From Bettongia penicillata ogilbyi (lineage: Eukaryota > Chordata > Mammalia > Diprotodontia > Potoroidae): a stretch of 64,000 bases of DNA. Below are positions 24,806-34,959 of the stretch, piece by piece. A program made the translations under genes and the position numbers. Position 1 is the stretch's first letter. Each line of letters opens with the position of its first letter. Below the pieces are notes generated by a model that made no database searches, was not told where the DNA came from, and saw nothing but the letters and a program-made list of their open reading frames with translations. The stretch covers positions 2,907,020 through 2,971,019 of the forward strand of contig JAJHZJ010000335.1 of NCBI GenBank assembly GCA_023548195.1, written 5' to 3'.

Positions 24806-25370
24806 CAGCTGTCTGACCACAATTCCCTGAGGGAGGGAAGGATGAAATCTGGGTTCTAAAAGCCTGGGGGCTCCTTACTGGCTTCCCAGAGTCCTCCTCT
24901 GGCACTCAAACCTTCTTACCAAAAATAAGAAGCAAAGTAAAATCTCACCCTCAGAGTCTTTATACACTTTTGAAAGCCAGAGGGTATCACATCCTTTGAG
25001 AACCAGTGCCTCATTAACAAAAGGCATGAACTTTCTTGCTAATTTTCCCTTACCCATCAATGGATGGGAAAGATCCTCCTCAGCCACCTTCAAATAGAGG
25101 CATTATTTTTCTTGAATATACCAAAACAAAAACAGCAAAAGATCCTACTTTACTTTCCATTACAGGTGCCTTGGTAAGTTATAGCTTTCCTGAACTAGAA
25201 ACAATGTGGGAAAGATTAGATGGTCACTTATGGGGGCGGGGTGTGCCATGGAAGGATTCTTTTTTAATGGTTGGATACTGTTTAGACTCAATCATCTCTG
25301 AGATGCCATACAAAATGTAAGATTCAATGAGTCTGCACTATCAGAAATGATAAATTTCAGAGAATTGCTC
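24806..25370. other. Unassigned DNA left of the LTR
   Basis: Contains short open frames on both strands (24875-25093 and 25036-25320) that match nothing I know. It could be old retroviral internal sequence, but there is no recognisable motif. Confidence 0.35.
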
Positions 25371-25854
25371 CTAATGATGGGGTACAAGACTTTTTTCTCT
25401 TGAATTAGTAGGACTTTTGTCATATTTGTCTGAAGGACCCTGGAAAGTCTGGCCTTGGGTGTGGGGTCTCCTTAGTTTCCCCTTCCATTTCTCCCATGCC
25501 AGGTACTCCCTACCTTCTATTTAGTATTCCTTATATATTCCTCCCTTTGATCCTCTTATCAGTCACTCCCATCAGCAACTGGCTTTGATCTATCAAGACC
25601 ATCCCTGGGACCCCAGATTACCTGGCAACACCTGCATGCTTCGCTCAGTCTTTTTCTGTATTTAAGTTCCATCTTGTCTCCATGAAGGCACTCAGATTCA
25701 ATCCAGCTCAGACTCTTTCTAGCTGAGATTCTATCTGACCCACTTGTTAATACAAGCATTACAAATGCTTAGGCTCCTTAAGAGCCAACCAGTATGGTGA
25801 ATCTTTAATAAAATTTGTCTTTCTTTGGTTTTGAGAAGGCTTGTGTCTAATTCA

Positions 25855-25889
<35 letters not shown>

Positions 25890-26908
25890 ATTTATTTATT
25901 TATTTATTTTACATTCATTTTCACAAATTTTTGGGTTCCCAATTTTCTCCCTTTTTCTCCCCTCCCCCCACCCCAATACCCCAAGCAATCTAATTTTCCC
26001 TATCTCCAATCTGTCCTCTCTTCTGTCATCCCTCCCTTCCCTTGTCTCTATCTTCTCTTTTCTCCTGTAGGGCCAGATGACTTTCTATTCCTCATTAACT
26101 GTATGTCTTCTTTCCTAGTTGCAACAGCAATACTAAACAATTGTTCCTAAAACTTTGAGTTCCAAATTCTCCCCATCCCTCCCTCCCCACCCATTCCCTT
26201 TGGTACGGCAGGCAATTCATTATAGGCCATATCTGTGTAGCTTTGCAAATGACCTTCCTGATAGTCGTGTTGTGTAAGACTAACTGAATTGCCATCCCTC
26301 CTCACCTGCCCCTCATTGTTTCTCTTTGATCCTGTCCCTCCCCAAGTGTTGACTTTCAATTACTCCCTCCTCCCTTTGCCCTCCCTTCCATCATCCCCCC
26401 CCAATATCTCCTTCTCCCCCGCTTTCTTATACTGTAAGATAGGTTTTCATACCAAAATGAGTGTGCATTTCACTCCTTCGTTTAGTCAAATGTGATGAGG
26501 GTAAACTTTTGTTTGTTTGTTTGTTTGTTTTTTTTTTTTCTTCAGCTCTCCTCTTTTTCCCTCCACTAAAAACATCTCCTACTTGCCTCTTAAATGACAT
26601 ATAGTTACCCCCTTCCATTTCTCCCTCTTTCCTCTCACTACATTTCTCTCTCATCATTTACCTTAATTCCTTTTAAGGTATGGTCCCATCCTATTCAGTT
26701 CAATCTGTGCTCTCTGTCTCTGCATGTGAATGCATGTGTGTATGTGTGTGCATGCGTGTACATGTGTATGTGTGGTCCCACCAACCACCCAGATACTGAA
26801 AAGTTTTAAGAGTTAGAAATATTGTCCTTCCATGTATGAATGCAAACAGTTCATTTCTGGTAAGTCCCTTAATACTTCTCCTTGCTGTTTACTTTTGCAT
26901 GCTTCCTC

Positions 26909-28015
26909 TCATTCTTGTGTTTGAAAGTCAAATTTTCTTTTCAGCTCTGGTTTTTTCATCAAGAATGATTGAAAGTCCTCTGTTTCATTGAAAGACCATA
27001 TTTTCCCTTGAAATATTATACTCAGTTTAGCCGGGTAGGTGATTCTTGGTTTGAGTCCTAGTTCCTTTGCCTTCTGGAATATCCTATTCCACGCCCTTCG
27101 ATCCCTTAATGTAGAAGCTGCTAGATCTTGGGTTATCCTGATTGTATTACCACAGTACTGGAATTGTTTGTTTCTGGCTGCTTGCAAGATTTTTTCCTTG
27201 AGCTGGGAGTTCTGGAATTTGGCCACAATGTTCCTAGGAGTTTCTCTTTTTGGATCTCTTTCAGGTGGTGATCGATGGATTCTTTCAATACTTATTTTGC
27301 CCTCTGGTCCTAGAATGTCAGGGCAGTTTTCCTTGATAATTTCATGCAAGACGATGTCTAGGCTCTTTTTTTGATCATGGCTTTCAGGTAGTCCCATAAT
27401 TTTTAAGTTGTCTCTCCTTGATCTATTTTCCAGGTCAGTTGTTTTTCCCATGAGATATTTCACATTCTCTTCCATTTTATTGTTCTTTTGGTTTTGTTTG
27501 GTGATTTCTTGGTTTCTCATAAAATCATTAGACTCCATCTGTTCCATTCTAATTTTGAGAGAACTATTAAATTCAGTGAGCTTTTGAGCCTCTTTTTCCA
27601 TTTGGCTCATTTTGCTTTTGAATGCATTCTTCTCCTCATTGGCTTTTTGAACCTCTTTTGCCAATTGAGTGAGCCTATTTTTCAAGGTGTTAATTTCCTC
27701 AGCATTTTTTTGGGTCTCCTTTACCAAGATATTGACCTTTTTTTCATACTCTTCTTGCATCTTTGTCATTTCTTTTCCCAGTCTTTCCTCCACCTGTCTA
27801 ACTTGCTTTTCAAAATCCTTTTTAAGCTCTTCCAAGGCCTGAGCCCACCCAACACCCCCCTGGGGTGTCTGGGGTACTGAGGCCCCGCCCTCCACATCTT
27901 TCCCTGATGGGAGAAATACGTTCTCGTCCTCCCCATCAGATCCGAAGGTTGGGATCATTTGCATTTGTTGGAAAAAACTCTCTAAAGTCTTATTTTTCTT
28001 CCCCTTTCTAGGCAT
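26909..28015 (-). CDS. L1/HAL1 ORF1 protein (RNA-binding, trimeric coiled-coil), intact
   Basis: A 368-residue nucleic-acid chaperone expected to coat element RNA in cytoplasmic ribonucleoprotein particles. Domains seen: a basic N-terminus (MPRKGKKNKT), a variable acidic linker with Pro/Gly to about 57, and a long heptad-rich coiled coil at about 58-195 (LEELKKDFEKQVRQVEERLG…). An RRM-type domain follows from about 196, with NRSRRDNLKIMGLPE at 197-211 and the second strand block TPRNIVAKF at 259-267. A C-terminal domain covers about 285-345 (AASTLRDRRAWN, ITYPAKLSIIF). Its length and order fit mammalian L1 ORF1p. The frame has no stop or shift, unlike every other ORF1 copy here. The start is the first ATG, in the gggaaaATG context shared by the copies at 56604, 41319 and 63908. 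No ORF2 lies downstream, so mobility would depend on L1 proteins supplied in trans. Confidence 0.92.
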   Translation of the reverse strand: MPRKGKKNKTLESFFQQMQMIPTFGSDGEDENVFLPSGKDVEGGASVPQTPQGGVGWAQALEELKKDFEKQVRQVEERLGKEMTKMQEEYEKKVNILVKETQKNAEEINTLKNRLTQLAKEVQKANEEKNAFKSKMSQMEKEAQKLTEFNSSLKIRMEQMESNDFMRNQEITKQNQKNNKMEENVKYLMGKTTDLENRSRRDNLKIMGLPESHDQKKSLDIVLHEIIKENCPDILGPEGKISIERIHRSPPERDPKRETPRNIVAKFQNSQLKEKILQAARNKQFQYCGNTIRITQDLAASTLRDRRAWNRIFQKAKELGLKPRITYPAKLSIIFQGKIWSFNETEDFQSFLMKKPELKRKFDFQTQE

Positions 28016-28029
28016 TTTCCCAGCCAGTT

Positions 28030-28859
28030 ACTTGACCTCTGAGATTCCCTTCCACCCCCGCCTGGATCCGCCCAGCCAGCGCCTGGCCTCTGAGATTCAA
28101 ATGGGCTTTCCTCCTGCTGGCTGTCAATCAGTGAGCTTTAGTTCAGGTGCTGGGGCGGGGCCAGGGCTGTCTCCGAGACTCTGAGCCCTCGGGGGGCTTT
28201 ATGCAGCGACTCTCAAGAATGGAGCGGGTGGGGGCGGGGTGGGGGGCCCGCCTCCCAATCTCAGCTCCCCTGGGGGTCCCGAGCAGAAACCTTCAGCAAC
28301 AGAGCGGGCTGGGGGCAGGGCCGTCTCTCAGGCTCAGCTCCGTCAGGTTTTATGCGGGAATCTTCTGTAATGAAGATCCTGCCTGCTGCTGGGGGACTCC
28401 TGGGTCCCGTCCGCTGCCGCCTCAGCCGCCGCCCACGCCTCTGCCTCCGCCGCTTCCTGCCCCCGTCCCTGCCGCCGCTGCTTCCTCCCGAGGGGGCCCG
28501 AGTCACGGACGCCCTGCTTCCCCTCTCCTTCAGCCCGGCCTCTCTCACTGACCTGCTTCTGTGGGCGGAGGGAGTTTCCCGGCTGCTTCAGCTTCCGTCT
28601 CTGAAGCCTGCTCCGATCCGCTTCTCTGAGGCCTCGGCCAGGGCAGCGCTGGGGGTCGGGTTTACTCTCCGGGGCGCGCCGGACCCTGGGGACGGGTCTT
28701 GAGGGCTCCCTGGGACGGAAATCTCCTCCACTCTGCCTCTGCACACCTTGCACTCACCCAGAATCTATGGGGGACTCTTTCTACACCAATTCCATGGGCT
28801 TTGTTTTCGGAGCTCGTAAACGTGCGTCCTTCTACTCCGCCATCTTGGCTCCGCCCTCC
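28030..28859 (-). promoter_or_regulatory. CpG-rich 5' region (promoter) of the HAL1 element
   Basis: About 0.8 kb of markedly GC- and CpG-rich DNA in an otherwise CpG-poor window (for example the gccgccgctgcttcctcccg region near 28470). It corresponds to the 5' untranslated/promoter region of the minus-strand element. Homologous leaders at 56605-57266 and 63256-63907 have lost many CpGs to TG/CA. Confidence 0.75.
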
Positions 28860-28934
28860 GTGTCTAATTCATTTGAGCAGGACCCAGGGTGTTGTTATTT
28901 CGGAGTCCTCGGCACCCCATAACCTCAACACTAA

Positions 28935-29204
28935 TAATCACCTTTTGTGCCCACATTTACATCCCAAGTAGTTAACAGAGCTAAGCTTCAATTGCTTTGA
29001 AATTCCTAAGACAATTTTTATTTTCAGATCATACTGATTTATCTACTTTACTTTCAACTTCAAACCATGCTATATTCTGGTAATAAAACTCACAGAACTA
29101 AACCTGAGTGAGGATATGGTTAGAATAATTCCAGTAGCAAGACTCAAGGGCCTTGTTTCTTTTCCCAGCTTTGCTAGTGATTTGTGGCAGCCTTCAGTAA
29201 GCCA
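28935..29204. other. Intergenic DNA without recognised features
   Basis: The right flank of the solo LTR. Nothing was recognised. Confidence 0.4.
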
Positions 29205-29352
29205 TTTAGAGATAGGTACATGTAGTAGATAAGGCACTGAAGCTAAAGTGAGGAAGACCTGAATTCAAAATCCACCTCAGATAATATTAGCTATGTGACC
29301 TTTGAAAGTTGGTAAATCCCTCAGTAAAAATAAAACCAAAAATAAACAGAAA
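29205..29352 (+). mobile_element. tRNA-headed SINE / MIR-related fragment
   Basis: 'gtagataaggcactgaagctaaagtgaggaagacctgaattcaaaatccacctcagataatattagctatgtgacc' has the head shared by marsupial SINEs and MIR. It ends in an A-rich tail (aaaaataaaaccaaaaataaac). Confidence 0.6.
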
Positions 29353-29487
29353 AAGTTAGGAGGTTGGGCTCATTATCTCTAAAATTATAATCCTATGATC
29401 CATTTAATGTCTTTGAGCATCAGGGCAAGGATAATTTTTTCCTTATTTTTTTCTTTTCTTCTTTTCCTTCATTTTTGGCTCAGTAAG

Positions 29488-29815
29488 GGGGGCAGCTAGG
29501 TGGTTCAGTGGATAAAGGACCAGTGCAGGAGTCTGGAGGACCTGAGTTCAAATCTCACCTCACACACTTGACACTCACCAGCTGGGTGACCATGGGCAAG
29601 CCACTTAACCCCACCTGCCTCACCCTGGGTCATATCCAGTCATCATCCAGTAATCTAGACCATATCTGGTCACTGGATTCAGATGACTCTGGAGGAGAAG
29701 TGAGACTGGTGACCTGCACAGCCTTCCCCCCTCCCCACAAACAAAGTCAAGTGCAAGCCATGTCATTATTTCTTTGATGGCACGGTCTTCTTCGGCAATG
29801 AAGTACAAATGCACA
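29488..29815 (+). mobile_element. Full-length marsupial-type SINE with RTE-like tail
   Basis: It starts ggggcagctaggtggttcagtgg with a tRNA-like/MIR head ('gacctgagttcaaatctcacctcac', 'gggtgaccatgggcaagccacttaacccc'), followed by the 'ccagtcatcatcc…ggattcagatgactctggaggagaagtgag' body and the 'cttcggcaatgaagtacaaatgcaca' tail. The body and tail resemble the leader of the RTE LINE at 45780-45935. Related copies are at 24596, 35604 (-) and 61738. Confidence 0.8.
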
Positions 29816-30590
29816 GTGCAGTAAGGAATGAGACTACATGGGCAATTCAACTTCAGAATTATAAATAGTCCGATATGATGATCAAATGAAATAATAAATA
29901 CAATAAGACTTTGAAAATAATAAATATCCTTAACACTTGTGATGGATGAATATATAGATGTAACATTTAACAAAAGAAGATGGTAAAGTAGATAAAATGA
30001 ATTGATTTATTATGTAAACTATCATGTTCTCCCTCTCTCTTGACCTTGACAGAAATAAGAAATAAAAATAAACAGAAATCCACAAGCCAAAGATGTAATA
30101 ATCAATTATCATAATGGGATTAAAATTCTAAAACCTCCAGAGTAAGCTGTAGTAAATGTCTTCAAATCAACTTGTTACAAAGCAATGACTTGTTTTTGGA
30201 ATAGATCATGGGACCAGTGTCCATGCATAGGACATGTGCATGCATAGTGAGAGATCCAGTAACACTGCTTTGATCAGAAGGGACCTTGAACCATCTTGAA
30301 GTCCCTGAAAGGCAGTGTGCTGTATACGGGAGGAGAGGACAAATGAAATCTTGGATGAAATGGGACTCAGCCTAGAAATTTGGGGAAGGTGAGAGATTAG
30401 AGCTATTCCACTTTTTTCTGGCTAATTAGATTATAACCCTGATCACTTGTCTATGCCTTGCTACAATAGTAAGTGCTGTCAATGTTCTTTAAATCTTATT
30501 ACTCTAGCACAATAACTATTTGACGAGTCCTATTTAATACTTTACTCTCAGTTCTTATATATCACTATTAAGAATGCTTTCTGAGTGGTC
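29816..30590. other. OR gene 3 downstream region
   Basis: AT-rich DNA with no recognised repeat. An ATTAAA-type signal (complement of tttaat at 30533-30538) lies about 55 bases past the OR gene 3 stop codon. Confidence 0.45.
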
Positions 30591-30593
30591 TAT

Positions 30594-31523
30594 TTACTTA
30601 TCACCTAAATTCACTTTCTGGCTCCAGAGCCTCCTCATAGCATTTTTCACCTCTGCATTCCTTAGTGTGTAGATTAAAGGGTTTAACATGGGGGCTACCA
30701 TAGTATAAAAGATGGCTACAGCTTTATCTATGGGAAGGGTTGTCACAGGTCTCAGATACACAAATATGCAAGGCAAAAAAAATAAGATGACCACAGTGAT
30801 ATGGGAAACACAGGTGGAGAGGGCTTTCCGTCTCCCCTCCATACTATGATTCTTCAGAGACTGCAGAATAACTACATAGGAGACCATCAACAAGAGGAAG
30901 TTAAACAGACAGATGAAGCCGCTATTAGCTGCCACAAATAGACCAAGGGTATGTGTGTCCATACAGACAAGATTGAGCAAAGGGTACAAGTCACACATGA
31001 AGTGATCAATGATGTTTGGTCCACAGAAAGGTAACCAAATTATGAAGAGAATTTGGATTGTTGCATGAAGAAAGCCCCCAGTCCAAGCTATCCCCACGAG
31101 GAGGCCACACAACTTTCTGCTCATAATTGTAGGATAGTGGAGTGGTTTGCAGATGGCAATATATCTATCATAGGCCATCACTGTGAGCAAGATGATCTCA
31201 GTAGCCCCAAAGATGTGTTCTGCATAGACTTGGGTCATACACCAATTGAAGGAGATTGTTTTCTTCTCTTGTAGAGAGTCCATGATAAGCTTAGGTGCTG
31301 AGGAAGATGTATAGATTGTATCTATGAAAGACAAGTGTGCCAGGAAGAAATACATGGGGGAGTTTAGGGACTGACTGCTGGTGATGGTCACCACAATGAG
31401 AAGATTGCCTGCCAGTGTTACCATGTATAAGACTAGAAACAATGCAAATATTATTTTCTGCATCTTCGGGTTTTGGGTAAGTCCTAATAAGATAAATTCT
31501 GTCACATTCCTTCCATTCTCCAT
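30594..31523 (-). CDS. Olfactory receptor, family 4 (OR4C-like), intact
   Basis: A 309-residue seven-transmembrane odorant receptor, expected in the olfactory neuron membrane coupled to Golf. Seen: the NVT glycosylation site at 6-8, Gly39-Asn40, PMYFF at 56-60, Cys95, [15 protein letters not shown] at 116-130 (Ile for the usual Val), Cys167/Cys177 of the second extracellular loop, KALSTC at 233-238 and NPLIYTLRN at 281-289. The tail is [13 protein letters not shown]. It is the close paralogue of the 2724-3671 gene (248 of 300 aligned residues identical by hand count), has the same orientation, and its upstream flank keeps collinear similarity to that gene, which points to local duplication. 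The start aligns with the other two receptors and lies 41 bases past a candidate acceptor. The ligand is unknown. Confidence 0.96.
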   Translation of the reverse strand: MENGRNVTEFILLGLTQNPKMQKIIFALFLVLYMVTLAGNLLIVVTITSSQSLNSPMYFFLAHLSFIDTIYTSSSAPKLIMDSLQEKKTISFNWCMTQVYAEHIFGATEIILLTVMAYDRYIAICKPLHYPTIMSRKLCGLLVGIAWTGGFLHATIQILFIIWLPFCGPNIIDHFMCDLYPLLNLVCMDTHTLGLFVAANSGFICLFNFLLLMVSYVVILQSLKNHSMEGRRKALSTCVSHITVVILFFLPCIFVYLRPVTTLPIDKAVAIFYTMVAPMLNPLIYTLRNAEVKNAMRRLWSQKVNLGDK

Positions 31524-31564
31524 CTATGTAATATGAATGAACAGAATATCAAGATGGAATTTAT

Positions 31565-31566
31565 CT
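31565..31566 (-). promoter_or_regulatory. Candidate 3' splice acceptor of the OR gene 3 coding exon
   Basis: On the minus strand a run of T ends in tttttgcag|ataaat, 41 bases before the ATG at 31523. It is the same acceptor wording as in OR genes 1 and 2. Confidence 0.6.
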
Positions 31567-32235
31567 GCAAAAAAAAAACATAGAATTACACAGTAATCAA
31601 ATAACTCAATACAAAAGTGAAAAATCCAGGACAAATGCCTACTTCTTTCTTCTTCTTTTCCTTTTTTTGCTTTCTCAGATGATTGTGACTTTACCCCTTC
31701 CCAATGCCTGTTCCAGCCTTTCATCATAAACATAATAGTCCTCACCTTCTATGATGGGAATTTCCTTGAAGAAAATCTATCTTACAAAGTGAATGTAAAG
31801 GATATTTTGGGGTAGAAAATTCTTGTCCAAGTTCTGTTTGATGAGTAGCATTTAATCCAAATGTTAGTAATTTTTTTGACATTTTCTTGAAAATCGTTTT
31901 TTTCTTTTGATATGTCCAAGAGTATGGGACAATAATGATATCCATTTAGTGATTTCTCCTAGTAGGTTATGGGAATGTGGTCTGACTGTCCAACAATTCT
32001 GACTACCAGATTTTCTCTCAGACATAGGTAAAAAAAATTGTATGAGTTTCTGTTGTGGCATTTCATAAGACACCGTCTTCCAAAATCTTTACTCATAGGA
32101 CATCTTTGGAACGAATAATAGATTACTGACATACACTAAAGTCACTGGCTCTGACGGTAAAGAAGTTCTCCGTATGTGTACCCATAATTTCTTCTGCTTT
32201 AACTTAGCTAAGAGCTACATCCAATTGTCCATCAC
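31567..32235. other. Upstream flank of OR gene 3
   Basis: Contains the presumed end of the leader intron. Blocks at about 31740-31870 ('gatgggaatttccttga', 'gaatgtaaaggatatttt', 'agtagcat') appear in the same order upstream of OR gene 1 at about 3840-3995. No promoter could be located. Confidence 0.45.
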
Positions 32236-32239
32236 AACT

Positions 32240-32500
32240 GGTGGCACATTTTGTAGAGTTCTGGTTTAGAATCAGAAAGTCATGAAGTAAATACAACTTC
32301 AGACACTTGCAAGTTGTATTACCCTGGGTAAGTCCCTTAAACTTGGTTTGCTTTCGTCTCTTCAACTGTAAAATGGGAGAGATAATAGCGCCTACTTTCC
32401 AGGGGATTTGTGAGGATCAAAAGAAATACTAGTTTAAAATATACTTAGCACAGTGAGTGGCACGTAGTAGTCACTGCATGAATACTAGCCCCCTACCTTC
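32240..32500 (+). mobile_element. MIR SINE, near full length, sense
   Basis: 'acttcagacacttgcaagttgtattaccctgggtaagtccctt', 'caactgtaaaatgggagagataatagcgcctac', 'gggatttgtgaggatcaaaagaaat' and 'gcacagtgagtggcacgtagtagtcactgcatgaata' give the full MIR order. Confidence 0.8.
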
Positions 32501-33404
32501 CACTCCCATGGATATGTAGAACAATAGAATATCACCACAAATACTTCAGGATTTTTCTCATGTTGACATCTTGAATTTGTGGATAGACATGTGGAAATCT
32601 TAGAGATCAAAGATAGCATAGAGGCCAAAAGGAAAAATACCCACTGAACACGTATTACTAAAGTGAACTTTTTCTTGATCCACAGTGTCCTCCATCTCTA
32701 TGTTGTCATGTAGTCTTCAAATGACACCCTTAAAGAAACTAGCCCTCAACAGTGAAATAATTCTTCTTCTTATACTTCAGATCTGGGAAAGTGAAAGAAA
32801 AGCATGGAGGGGAGGAGTCTTGTACTCAAAGCAGCTTTATCATCTACTAACTCGTTGACCTTGGGAAAGTGACAAGGTCAGTGTGACTTCACTCATCCAT
32901 CACTTGAATTTAATTACTATATAACTATCTGACCAATGTTTTGTGAGGAAATTGCTTGGTAAAATTTAAACTTCTGTAAAATTTAAACTTCCATGTGATA
33001 TAATTGCCTATTTTAATTTATTCATCTTTTACCTGAGGACCTCATAAGTAATAAACTGCAAGACAATGTTTAAAACTCAGGTCTTCAAAAAGCAAATGCA
33101 ATCATCAAAAAATAAGCTCATTAATAAGCCTCACTGTTTCTCAGCTGCTTATGATAACAATTGCTGCACATGTGAAAAGAAAATTTGGAATCATCTAGTT
33201 CAAGTCTTAACTGAATTGCAAAGCTGTTCTCCATTTGAAACCATTCTACCACCAGTTGTATTGTCATCTTGAGCCAAATGTACTTCCACATAATTTACTC
33301 ATTGATTCTAATTATATATTCTAAGCTGAATTGGAAAAAGTTTAGTTTATCCCTCAATCACATTATAGTGCTTAAGACACTTCAAGATTTATCCTTTTCA
33401 AAAT

Positions 33405-33443
<39 letters not shown>

Positions 33444-34955
33444 CTTTTAGTCCATGCAACCATTTAGCAAGACTGGGTTAACATTTAAGAAATCATAGGT
33501 CTCAACTTTAAGTCTTCTATTCAGACCTTATTTTTCTGGTGCTCTGTGCAATTTTATTACTGTTGCATACCCCATTATCCTGTATATTCTCTTTCTTTGT
33601 TTTCATTACTTTGTGTTTCTCTTCTTTACTTACCTTTACTTAACTCTCATATCCTCTTATCAGCATCTTTTAGTGAAATTTATGGTCCCAACAATTTGAC
33701 TTGTGATATCAACATGGTATTTTAGAAGCCCCGAACCAACAACCTTGCACTGTTCTATTACATACGGATAAAATAGTGATAAATATGTTTCTGTGAATTT
33801 TATTGTTGCTTGATTTTAATCATGATTTCATTAATTTCGACTCTCTGAAAGGAAATTCCCCCCCCAAAACTCGCTTTCAAGCCTCCTTTGAAATTTATCA
33901 TCATTGGGATTTTTCTGGATTTAAGTGTCTTATTCAGTATCACAGCTACTATGCCAAAGGCTGGACTTTCAGTCTTGGTTTTTATGAAGATAATCCTGGT
34001 TCATTATGCACCATCCTAGTCTCCTATGTTTTCAAATGTATTGTTAAAAATTTCTTGTACAAAAAGTTTTAGGCAACTCACAAAAATATATTTCATGAAA
34101 TATAATAATCAAATGGTAGTTTATTCTGAATTAAATTAAAAATATGCTAAGATGAAAAACCTACATTTGTTGTGTATTTGAATGAGAGCAGCTTCCAATA
34201 TATTCTTGCATGCAATAAATATTTCTACTTAATAAAACATGTTCAGATCTATGTAAGATTGGCCATGTTCCCAATGGAACCTACCATAATAACCATTTTC
34301 AAAGATGATAGGTATAACATACCTCAAGGCAACATTTCAGAAAGATATGCAAAGCAATGTTTTTGGTGAAAGGGATCCAGGTGCTGAACCCATTTGAGAA
34401 GCCTCTGAAACGATGTTCTCAGAAAATCCTGAATTAATTTTGGCATCAGAAAAACTGACTTATGGAAGGCTCACTGATAGTTTCCTATGACTACAGGACA
34501 ATAGACAAAATCTATGTTGGAAATGGATCCAAGTAGTTCTCTCAAACTTTTTCATCTCTTAACCTGTTTCTAAAGAAAATTATGAAAATGATTTCTTCTT
34601 TGTTTGAAAAATATCTAAAGAGGATCCTTTAAAAAGATACTGACCTATTTCCATGCCTTAATCTTCATTCTCTTAGGACTTAATTATCAATGCTTTTTGA
34701 AGGATTTTGTCTTAGAAGTAGGGGAGGGATTTTGGCGAGTTGTTTATGAAAAAGAAGTCTGTCTAGTTGGCTCTTTTTCTTGCCTTTGGGGTTTGCACTC
34801 TCTCTCTTTAAAGCCATGGGGTGAAGGGTTCCATTAGGACTAATCCTCTTGAGTATCAGCAAGGATGCAGAGTTCTGATTGAAGAGAGGCTTTCACATGC
34901 TATCACTTCAGGGTTGGGAAAATTAACACATAGACCAGATTGGCCATTTCCCTTT
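32501..34955. other. Intergenic DNA with a (GATT)n microsatellite
   Basis: A (GATT)n run of about nine units lies at 33406-33443. An 89-codon open frame at 33803-34072 has no recognisable motif and is probably chance. No other feature was seen. Confidence 0.5.
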
Positions 34956-34959
34956 CTAA

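Larger units (their letters stand above)
25858..28859 (-). mobile_element. Complete HAL1-type (ORF1-only L1) retrotransposon
   Basis: The element is antisense, about 3.0 kb: a GC-rich 5' region (28016-28859) starting at the ggagccaagatggcggagt-type L1 signature, an intact ORF1 (26909-28015), and a roughly 1.05-kb 3' region ending in poly-A (T run at 25858-25883). No ORF2 follows ORF1, and the 3' region leads directly to the tail. An exact 15-base duplication, GTGTCTAATTCATTT, flanks it at 25843-25857 and 28860-28874. This layout is that of 'half-L1' elements, which use L1 ORF2 in trans. The intact frame, exact duplication and high CpG content make it the youngest large insertion in the window. 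Confidence 0.88.
25375..28930 (+). mobile_element. Solo LTR of an endogenous retrovirus, split by a HAL1 insertion
   Basis: The LTR runs 25375-25857 and resumes 28875-28930, about 540 bases without the insert. It begins TGATGGGGTACAAGAC and ends ACCTCAACA. It has a TATA-like gtatttaag (about 25660) and an aataaaat signal (about 25807-25813). The 4-base flanks CTAA at 25371-25374 and 28931-28934 are identical, the expected retroviral integrase footprint. No primer-binding site or internal region adjoins it, so it is a solo LTR left by recombination. Confidence 0.75.

Noticed and set aside
25036..25320. 94-codon frame beside the solo LTR, considered as retroviral internal sequence
   Set aside because: No recognisable retroviral motif, and the LTR flanks are a target-site duplication, so no internal region should adjoin it.
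28147..28753. Several open frames of 90-136 codons in GC-rich DNA
   Set aside because: They lie in the CpG-rich HAL1 5' region, where stops are rare by composition. The related leaders do not keep these frames.
33803..34072. 89-codon open frame in unique DNA
   Set aside because: No known motif, no signal peptide or membrane pattern, and no regulatory context. It fits chance in AT-rich DNA.
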